A stretch of DNA of 11,022 nt. Origin: JBAYGJ01 sp041666685 (GTDB lineage: Bacteria; Patescibacteriota; Patescibacteriia; UBA10025; JAHIVO01). The stretch is from positions 1 to 11,022 of the forward strand of contig JBAYGJ010000032.1 of the NCBI GenBank assembly GCA_041666685.1, in the 5' to 3' direction. The notes beneath the pieces are model-generated. The model saw nothing but the letters and a program-made list of their open reading frames with translations, was not told the DNA's origin and did not search any database. This document shows, one piece after another, positions 5,434-11,022 of this stretch (position 1 is the stretch's first letter; each line of letters opens with the position of its first letter). The translations under genes and the position numbers were made by a program.

Positions 5434-7077
5434 ATGTTTTATCTGCGCTACCTGTGGGCGGAATTGACCCGCCGGTGGGGGAAAACCCTCACCATATCGC
5501 TCGGACTGGCCATGGCCAGTGCGGTCATTATCGTGATCATCTCGGTGTCCCAAAGCCTGTCGACGGCCCAGGACAAAGTCCTTAACCCGCTACAGAACGT
5601 GGGCACGGACATCATGGTCAGCCGGACCCTGGCCCAAAATAACCTAGGTTCGATCGACGCCACGACACGGGATGAGGTAATGGCCGACAACCGTATCACC
5701 ACGGATTTCTCCAAACTCGGCAATCCAGGCGATGCTTTTTCATATGATACGTTTCTGCCGGGCAGCATGCTCACTTTCGCGTCATCAGAAACTGAAAAAA
5801 TTGACCAGTCACTGGTCAAAGAATACGCAGGCGGACTGGTACTGAATGTGGTACACCAGGAGGGAACGATCCCAAAACTGACAGCCGAGATTGAAACTGG
5901 CGGCCAAAGTATCGGGTTTAGCAGGACATTTGAAATGAGTGATACTGACCGCCAGGCATTCGCCGATGCGCAGGCAAAAGCCATGGCCGACCTGAAAGCA
6001 CAAGGCATCGACCCGAATTCGGAAGCCGGGCGGCAGGCTCTGCGTGACGCGCTCCCACGTCCGACCCAAACCGTGAATGGCGAAGTTGTCGTGCCAAAAG
6101 AAATCATCCACCAGGAAATCGGCACATTTGCCACTGACACTACTACTAATAATTACACGCTGGCTGGCGTGGATACAGCCAAAACGAATATCGGACTCAT
6201 CTTGCCTGATCAAATCGTTGAAGGACGGTACCTCCAGAATTCGGGCGAGGTAGTGTCTACCCGTGCCTTTGCCCAGAAAAAAAACTACAGCCTGAATGGC
6301 ACGATAAAAATTGGCGATAAAGAATTCACATTGGTCGGGATCGTCGAGCCCAAACTGTACACCATGACCGCCGACCTGTATGTGTCCCTGCCAGACGCGC
6401 AACAGCTGGCCGGACGCGACGGGAAGGTCAACGTCCTGCTAGTCAAGGCGACCAACGCGGACAATGTCACGGCAGCCGGAGAAAACGTGGCGGCCTTGTT
6501 TACTGGAGCGACAGTCACTGATGCCAGCGACACGGCAAAAGAAGTCACTGGCAGCCTGGTCAATGCCGCCAGCCTGACAAACAAATTCATCGGCGTCACG
6601 AGCATTATCGTTATCGGAGCAGCCTTTATCATCGTCAGTTTATTGACAGTTCTTTCCGTAAACAAACGTATCAGAGAAATCGGCACGCTCAAGGCTATCG
6701 GCTGGGGCAATACACGTATCATCCGCCAAATCATTTCCGAAAACATCGTCCTCGGTGTTCTAGGGGCGATACTCGCAATTGGCCTGGCCTTTGGCACTAT
6801 TGCCATCCTGAATCATTCCAATATCTCGCTGTCGGCTACCGTGGCCAGCGCTGACGCAAACAATATTTTTGGCATGGCCCGCAGGGCTTTTGGTGGCCAA
6901 CAGAGTACGGCTGTTACCGGCACCACCACCAGCGTTCCGCTCCATATAAACTTTTCCTACCTGGTACTGGCCATCGGATCAGCCGTGGCCATCCTTGGAT
7001 CGATTGTCGCTGGCGCACTAGCCGCCATCAAGGCGTCAAAAATGAAACCGCAGGAGGCTTTCCGGAATCTTGAATAA
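5434..7077 (+). CDS. MacB/FtsX-type ABC transporter permease
   Basis: This 547-residue protein has the four-helix layout of MacB/LolCE/FtsX permeases, which couple cytoplasmic ATP hydrolysis to conformational changes outside the membrane. The first helix is at about 18-40. A large extracytoplasmic domain follows (about 41-384), then three helices at about 386-408, 434-460 and 508-532. The cytoplasmic coupling segment after helix 2 (KRIREIGTLKAIGW, 411-424) is the family's E-x-G-x-L-x-A-x-G signature. The C-terminus KPQEAFRNLE matches the family's usual 'P.EALR' ending. The extracytoplasmic domain contains an Ala/Asp/Lys-rich, probably helical insertion at about 168-210. The ATPase follows after 15 bases and a two-component pair after that, so transport is probably linked to envelope sensing. 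No MacA-like adaptor or outer-membrane partner is visible. The substrate is unknown; antimicrobial peptide, lipoprotein or signal export are all possible. Confidence 0.92.
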   Translation: MFYLRYLWAELTRRWGKTLTISLGLAMASAVIIVIISVSQSLSTAQDKVLNPLQNVGTDIMVSRTLAQNNLGSIDATTRDEVMADNRITTDFSKLGNPGDAFSYDTFLPGSMLTFASSETEKIDQSLVKEYAGGLVLNVVHQEGTIPKLTAEIETGGQSIGFSRTFEMSDTDRQAFADAQAKAMADLKAQGIDPNSEAGRQALRDALPRPTQTVNGEVVVPKEIIHQEIGTFATDTTTNNYTLAGVDTAKTNIGLILPDQIVEGRYLQNSGEVVSTRAFAQKKNYSLNGTIKIGDKEFTLVGIVEPKLYTMTADLYVSLPDAQQLAGRDGKVNVLLVKATNADNVTAAGENVAALFTGATVTDASDTAKEVTGSLVNAASLTNKFIGVTSIIVIGAAFIIVSLLTVLSVNKRIREIGTLKAIGWGNTRIIRQIISENIVLGVLGAILAIGLAFGTIAILNHSNISLSATVASADANNIFGMARRAFGGQQSTAVTGTTTSVPLHINFSYLVLAIGSAVAILGSIVAGALAAIKASKMKPQEAFRNLE

Positions 7078-7092
7078 ATAATATTCACAACA

Positions 7093-7770
7093 ATGGACAA
7101 CCCAACAATCATAAAAACGAAAGACGTAGTCAAGCGATACCGCCAAGGCGACAAGGATATTTATGCGGCAAACAGCATCACGATGGAGGTGCGTAAGGGC
7201 GATTTCCTGGCCATCATTGGTCCGTCAGGCTCCGGAAAAAGTACCCTGCTTCAGCTGATCGGGGGGCTGGACCGGCCGACCGGCGGCCAGATTGAAATTA
7301 ACGGCGTGGATATCGCCAAAATCAGTGACCGCAAACTGACCGAGGTACGCCGGAATCAAATGGGATTTATTTTCCAGAATTTTAACCTGATCCCGACACT
7401 GACCGCGGCCCAAAATGTTGAGGCGGTCATTTCTAAACGGTCGCGACAGGACCGGGCCAGAGTACGCGACGCCCTGAAACAGGTCGGCCTCGAGCAGCGC
7501 GCAAACCACCTCCCGAGCCTGCTGTCCGGCGGGGAACAGCAACGCGTGGCAATCGCACGGGCGCTGATCAATGACCCAGATATCATTCTGGCTGACGAAC
7601 CGACCGGTAATTTGGATAGTGCAACAGGAGAAGGAATAATCGGACTGCTCAGCGACCTGAACAAGAACCGGCACAAAACCGTCATTCTCATTTCTCATTC
7701 AGACTACATCAAGAAATACGCCTCAAAAATTGTTGAAATCAAGGACGGCAAGATATCCGATCGATCCTGA
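7093..7770 (+). CDS. ABC transporter ATP-binding protein (LolD/MacB-type)
   Basis: This cytoplasmic ATPase of 225 residues, normal for the LolD-like branch, should drive the permease encoded just upstream. All catalytic elements are intact: Walker A GPSGSGKST (43-51), Q-loop Gln95 in FIFQNFNL, signature LSGGEQQR (144-151), Walker B IILADEP (164-170) with Glu169, D-loop NLDS (173-176), and the H-loop His202 (ISHSD). Phrases such as GGLDRPTGG (57-65) and LADEPTGNLD (166-175) are typical of exporters in the MacB/LolD/FtsE group. The gene starts 15 bases after the permease stop without a Shine-Dalgarno site, so it is in the same transcript. The family is certain; the substrate is not. Confidence 0.95.
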   Translation: MDNPTIIKTKDVVKRYRQGDKDIYAANSITMEVRKGDFLAIIGPSGSGKSTLLQLIGGLDRPTGGQIEINGVDIAKISDRKLTEVRRNQMGFIFQNFNLIPTLTAAQNVEAVISKRSRQDRARVRDALKQVGLEQRANHLPSLLSGGEQQRVAIARALINDPDIILADEPTGNLDSATGEGIIGLLSDLNKNRHKTVILISHSDYIKKYASKIVEIKDGKISDRS

Positions 7771-7778
7771 GTGGCCAG

Positions 7779-7807
7779 TTGCCAACCGACCATATTGCGA
7801 CTAGTAT
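7779..7807 (+). promoter_or_regulatory. Possible internal promoter before the response regulator
   Basis: TTGCCA (7779-7784, five of six matches to consensus) and TAGTAT (7802-7807, four of six) are 17 bases apart. They lie in the 45-base gap between the ATPase and response regulator genes. The start would fall at about 7814-7816, on or next to the ATG, giving a leaderless message. This would let the two-component pair be made independently of the transporter. Confidence 0.4.
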
Positions 7808-7815
7808 AAAACCAT

Positions 7816-8484
7816 ATGAAAATCCTCATTGTCGAAGACGAAGAATCAATCCGGGAGGTACTAAAAGAATACCTCATGCGCGAGGGTTTTGTGGTAGAAG
7901 AGGCGATCAGCGGAGAGGTGGCATTATTGAAATTCAACTCCTCGGTCAACCTGGTCGTCCTGGACCTGAACCTGCCGAACAGGGACGGCATCGAAGTGGC
8001 GAAAGCAATCCGAAAAAAATCCAGCGTGCCGATCATTATGGTAACAGCCAGGACAGAAGAGTCAGATGAACTGAAAGGTCTGTCCATCGGAGCGGATGAT
8101 TATATAAAAAAACCTTTTTCGCCGAAGGTTCTCATGGCGCGGATACAGACACTTCTCCGCCGTACTGACGAACCGACCATATCCTCCAATGGACTAAAGA
8201 TTGACGAGGAAAAAATGCTAGTCATAAAAAACGGGGAGGAAATACCTTTGACCACCACTCAATTTAAAATCCTACATACGCTAGCCAAGCAACCCGGTAA
8301 AGTTTTTACCAGGAGCGAACTACTCTCTGCTGTCGAGGACGACAACGGACTACGGCAGGCCATGGAAAGGACTATTGACGCGCATATCAAGACTATCCGC
8401 AAGTTAATCGACGACGACCCCCAAAAACCAAAATATATAAAAACAATAATCGGCACCGGCTATAAATTCACCAATGAAACTTAA
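7816..8484 (+). CDS. OmpR/PhoB-family response regulator
   Basis: This 222-residue transcription factor has a receiver domain (about 1-115) and a winged-helix DNA-binding domain (about 122-218), the full length of the OmpR class. The receiver has its acidic pair Glu7/Asp8, phosphoacceptor Asp50 (VVLDLNLP), switch Thr77 (MVTAR), and Lys99 in the KKPF motif. The output domain has the T-x-x-Q-F-K-I-L segment (147-153), a recognition-helix region around RTIDAHIKTIRKLI (185-198), and the wing ending GTGYKF (213-218). It should be phosphorylated by the histidine kinase encoded next, whose ATG lies inside this gene (11-base overlap). Targets are probably this operon itself and perhaps the divergent redox operon, via the inverted repeat at 5349-5378. 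That targeting is inference. Confidence 0.95.
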   Translation: MKILIVEDEESIREVLKEYLMREGFVVEEAISGEVALLKFNSSVNLVVLDLNLPNRDGIEVAKAIRKKSSVPIIMVTARTEESDELKGLSIGADDYIKKPFSPKVLMARIQTLLRRTDEPTISSNGLKIDEEKMLVIKNGEEIPLTTTQFKILHTLAKQPGKVFTRSELLSAVEDDNGLRQAMERTIDAHIKTIRKLIDDDPQKPKYIKTIIGTGYKFTNET

Positions 8485-9637
8485 TTTCTTAAAAAAAATC
8501 AGCTTTCGCGTCGCCCTGATCATCATTCTCCTGATTGTCGTCCTGCTTGTCGGCATAAACTTTTTAGTGGTACGGCGGGGCGAAAATGCTTTCAATGACG
8601 TATACCGTATTTTCGTCGGCCAGGTCGGCCAACGGCCGAATCAGGTGCCGCTGATCGAGCCGTGGTACGGCCAGGGTTTCTCAATCGGCGGCCCACCGAT
8701 CGGCACCGAACTTACGCCGCGCGAACATTTCAGGGTCAGATTCCAGTCGTCATTAGTCTTAATCGGCCTTGCTGCATTAGCCTGTGCCGTGGGAATTGGA
8801 TATTTGATATCTCGTACAATCTCAAAGCCATTAGACAAATTAAGCGATGGCCTAAAAAAACTGCGCCAAAGCCATTACCAGCTCCGACTAAGTGAGGAAA
8901 AAAATTCCGAGGAATTCAACACCATTGTCCATGAATTCAATAACCTCGCCACTGAACTGCAACGGGTGGAGGAATTGCGTAAGAATCTCATATCCGACGC
9001 TTCACACGAGCTACGGACGCCGTTAGCCAGCTTACAGGCCCAACTGGAAGGCGTCCAGGACGGCGTACTGACAATGGATCCGGAACGCCTCAAGCTGCTC
9101 CAAACTCAGGTTACCCGTCTGCACGAATTGACCAACGGCTTGCAGGATTACGCGTATTTCCGCAGCCAATCAATAAAAATAGAAAAGGCTCCGGTCCTGA
9201 TCCGCACCTTTGTTGAAAAAATTATTTCAATATATGCCAGCCGTTTGGCTGAGAAAAAAATCACCGTCAAACTGGATATTCCTGACAGCCTGAAAATCGA
9301 CGCCGACTCTTCCCTGCTTGAACGGATTTTCAACAACCTGATAGAAAATACCATCCGCTATTCCCAGGCATCACAAGTCGCCATCCATGCTTCGGAAAAA
9401 CAAATCGTGTTTTCCGACAATGGCGTCGGCATACCGTCAGAGCATCTGCAAAACATTTTCGAGCGGTTCTTCCGATTGGAAAAATCACGCAGCCGGACAA
9501 CAGGCGGCATGGGGCTGGGCCTGTCCATAACCAAAGAAATCGCAGAAGCCCATGGTTGGCATATAAACGCCCAACAACCAGCAGATGGCATGGGCGTGGA
9601 GTTTATCATTGAATTGGCACCAAACAATCAAGTGTAA
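8474..9637 (+). CDS. HAMP-containing sensor histidine kinase
   Basis: This 387-residue inner-membrane kinase has two helices (about 11-33 and 92-113) around a short extracytoplasmic loop of about 58 residues (34-91). The loop is rich in Gly, Pro and aromatic residues (PWYGQGFSIGGPP). HAMP follows (about 114-166), then the dimerisation domain with phospho-His178 in SHELRTP, and the ATPase domain. The latter shows the N box NNLIENTIRY (287-296), G1 DNGVGI (315-320), the F-box IFERFFR (328-334), and G2 GGMGLGL (344-350). All catalytic residues are present. The sensor loop matches no domain I can name, so the stimulus is unknown. It is too large for the near loop-less BceS kinases, and the neighbouring permease has 4 rather than 10 helices, so this is not a Bce-type detoxification module. 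The 11-base overlap with the regulator gene implies coupled translation. No terminator follows. Confidence 0.94.
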   Translation: MKLNFLKKISFRVALIIILLIVVLLVGINFLVVRRGENAFNDVYRIFVGQVGQRPNQVPLIEPWYGQGFSIGGPPIGTELTPREHFRVRFQSSLVLIGLAALACAVGIGYLISRTISKPLDKLSDGLKKLRQSHYQLRLSEEKNSEEFNTIVHEFNNLATELQRVEELRKNLISDASHELRTPLASLQAQLEGVQDGVLTMDPERLKLLQTQVTRLHELTNGLQDYAYFRSQSIKIEKAPVLIRTFVEKIISIYASRLAEKKITVKLDIPDSLKIDADSSLLERIFNNLIENTIRYSQASQVAIHASEKQIVFSDNGVGIPSEHLQNIFERFFRLEKSRSRTTGGMGLGLSITKEIAEAHGWHINAQQPADGMGVEFIIELAPNNQV

Positions 9638-9704
9638 ATACAAAACTCTCTGCTGGTGATCACGGGCATGGGCTTGTATTGTATCACTCCATAATACTGT
9701 ATGG
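9637..9704. repeat. Nested inverted repeats upstream of the membrane transferase gene
   Basis: AATACAA (9637-9643) and TTGTATT (9674-9680) form perfect 7-bp arms with a 30-base spacer. Closer to the next gene, CCATA (9689-9693) and TATGG (9700-9704) flank six bases directly before the -10 element. There is no T-run, so these are more likely protein-binding or RNA structures than terminators. Either could be chance in AT-rich DNA. Confidence 0.3.
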
Positions 9705-9710
9705 TATAAT
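9702..9710 (+). promoter_or_regulatory. Extended -10 promoter giving a leaderless mRNA
   Basis: TGG followed by a consensus TATAAT (9705-9710) is a strong extended -10. The start point, normally about seven bases past the -10, coincides with the ATG at 9717. No acceptable -35 lies at 16-18 bases; TTGTAT (9679-9684) is 20 bases away. No Shine-Dalgarno site could fit. Confidence 0.7.
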
Positions 9711-9716
9711 TTTTCC

Positions 9717-11022
9717 ATGCAGTCATTGTCATTTAAAAACATTACCATCCAGACTTCACTTGCCTTAAGCGCCGCCTCGTCGCTGATTTTTGAAGTGGTG
9801 GCCACGACGGTCATGTTTTTTTATTTTACCAAAAGCAGTTATTCAATCGCCACCATTCTCGCGGTTTTCCTGTTCGGCCTTGGGGTCGGTGCGGCCGTCA
9901 TGCACACATTGATACACAAGGTACAGCAACGTGAATTGCTGTTCGGGGTGTTCCAATTATCCGTGGCCGGGTATGGGTGCCTGGTATTGGCGAACCTCTC
10001 CGCCATCACTCCGCATCTGTCAGGATGGGGCGTGGCCGTAGCCAGTCTGGTCGTCCTGCTGTTACCCACGGCCATACTCGGTGCGGTCTTCCCCCTGGCC
10101 ACTGCCATGCTCCAGAAAAAAGACGGGGAAGTGGCCGGCATGGCATACGCCTCGGATCTCGCCGGGGCAATCATCGGATCCCTCCTGGCCGGCTTTATTT
10201 TTATCCCACTCTGGGGCAACCGCACCAGCATCCTGTGCGCAATCGGCTTCAATGTCATTTCCAGCCTGCTCATCCTGCCGCGCCGATGGAAACCTGTCAG
10301 TATAATCGTCGCTGCTGCCATGGCAGGCATCGTGCTCCTGACCCCGCCCGCGGGCAGCCAGGCGCCTTTTTCATCTACCAACGCCCCTGCACCGGACGGA
10401 TACCAATTCTATAAAAACTCCGCCTATGGCCTGGTAACGGTAAAAGATGAAATCCTTTCGATTGATAACCGCATCCAATGCACTTTTGATAATAATGGGG
10501 TAGGAAGCGGGGTAATCACAGAATTTATTATGGCCAGATACGCGATCGAACCGCTCGACGGAGGCGAACATCGCACCCTGAACATCGGGCTGGGGTGCGG
10601 CGGCACACTGTCAGAGATAATCAGCTATAAAAACATCCAGGCCGATGTCGTAGAGATCAATCCCGTGGTAGTCTCCGCGAACCGGCAATTTTCAGACATT
10701 CTAAACAACCCCCGCGTCACGCTCATTGTCGATGATGGCCTCAACTACCTTCGGACGGCCACCACCCAGTATGACTCAATAGTGGTGGACATTGATAATC
10801 CGGCTGTGGCCAATTCGTCCAACCTCTATACGGTAGAAGCTTTCAAAATCATTCATGACCGTCTTGCCGATAACGGTACATTTGCGCTATGGGAATACGG
10901 AGGCTACACCGATGATAATCCGGCTTACCTTGATGTCTTGTATTATTCTCTCCGTGAAGCCTTTCCCTACGTGTACCATCAGCAAAGCATTTTCCTCGCG
11001 TCCAGACAACCGCTCTCGCACA
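9717..11022 (+). CDS. Membrane-anchored spermidine-synthase-like protein, 3' end missing
   Basis: 435 codons are visible before the right edge. The N-terminal half (about 10-210) is hydrophobic, with roughly six or seven membrane helices. The C-terminal half is a Rossmann methyltransferase-like domain of the spermine/spermidine synthase superfamily. Similar membrane fusions are widespread in bacteria and mostly uncharacterised. Visible motifs are a beta-hairpin strand LSIDNRIQC (about 246-254) matching the family's 'L.LDG..Q', the SAM-type glycine loop NIGLGCGG (289-296), the acidic strand VVEINP (311-316), DDGLNYLR (about 340-347), and YDSIVVDIDNP (352-362). In true spermidine synthases the last motif is DxxDP; here the second Asp is Asn361, with Asp360 beside it. 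The family's YHE-type polyamine contact after the hairpin is also not seen. A different acceptor or a non-polyamine role is therefore possible. The start is set by the promoter ending at 9710. Confidence 0.82.
   Translation, partial: MQSLSFKNITIQTSLALSAASSLIFEVVATTVMFFYFTKSSYSIATILAVFLFGLGVGAAVMHTLIHKVQQRELLFGVFQLSVAGYGCLVLANLSAITPHLSGWGVAVASLVVLLLPTAILGAVFPLATAMLQKKDGEVAGMAYASDLAGAIIGSLLAGFIFIPLWGNRTSILCAIGFNVISSLLILPRRWKPVSIIVAAAMAGIVLLTPPAGSQAPFSSTNAPAPDGYQFYKNSAYGLVTVKDEILSIDNRIQCTFDNNGVGSGVITEFIMARYAIEPLDGGEHRTLNIGLGCGGTLSEIISYKNIQADVVEINPVVVSANRQFSDILNNPRVTLIVDDGLNYLRTATTQYDSIVVDIDNPAVANSSNLYTVEAFKIIHDRLADNGTFALWEYGGYTDDNPAYLDVLYYSLREAFPYVYHQQSIFLASRQPLSH

Noticed and set aside
1..11022. 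CRISPR arrays, insertion sequences, integrases, defence genes and TGA recoding
   Set aside because: No spaced direct repeats, transposase motifs or terminal inverted repeats were seen. TGA ends genes at the expected family lengths (for example at 3266, 2391 and 7770), so it is not recoded to Gly.

Overview
The window looks like a chromosomal segment of a bacterium at roughly 50% GC. It uses the standard code, with TGA as an ordinary stop. It carries nine genes: eight complete and one cut by the right edge. Candidate Phyla Radiation (Patescibacteria) is my best guess for the lineage. The reasons are the Asn/Thr/Pro-rich low-complexity tails, the short AT-rich intergenic gaps, and the near absence of Shine-Dalgarno sites. 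This placement is inference; no rRNA or marker gene is present.

Left part (1-2390): a helical-repeat cytoplasmic protein of unknown function (148-789, +) converges on a cold-shock-domain protein (989-1186, -), with two hairpin terminators between them. A secreted protein of unknown function follows (1359-2237, -). It has the only perfect Shine-Dalgarno site in the window and ends at a near-perfect terminator.

Middle (2391-5299, all -, transcribed right to left): a compact three-gene redox operon. It encodes an FNR-type FAD/NAD(P)H reductase with a C-terminal membrane anchor and an Asn/Thr/Pro-rich tail, an ApbE-type FAD:protein FMN transferase, and a five-helix membrane protein. The two heme-binding helices of that last protein carry His pairs with the same spacing as NADPH oxidases and ferric reductases. 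Together the reductase and the heme protein read as a NOX/ferric-reductase machine split into two polypeptides, which would pass electrons from cytosolic NAD(P)H through FAD and two b hemes to an acceptor outside the membrane. The ApbE enzyme has no recognisable flavinylation target here.

Right part (5434-9637, +): divergent from the redox operon is a second operon encoding a MacB/FtsX-type ABC permease, its LolD-type ATPase, an OmpR-type response regulator and a HAMP-containing histidine kinase. The 134-bp gap between the two operons holds back-to-back promoter candidates and an 8-bp perfect inverted repeat spaced two helical turns apart. It is a good candidate operator for the response regulator, which would tie the transport and redox operons into one envelope-response locus.

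Right edge (9717-11022, +): the start of a membrane-anchored spermidine-synthase-like protein. Its extended -10 promoter places the transcript start on the ATG, so the message is probably leaderless. The spermidine synthase DxxDP motif is altered.
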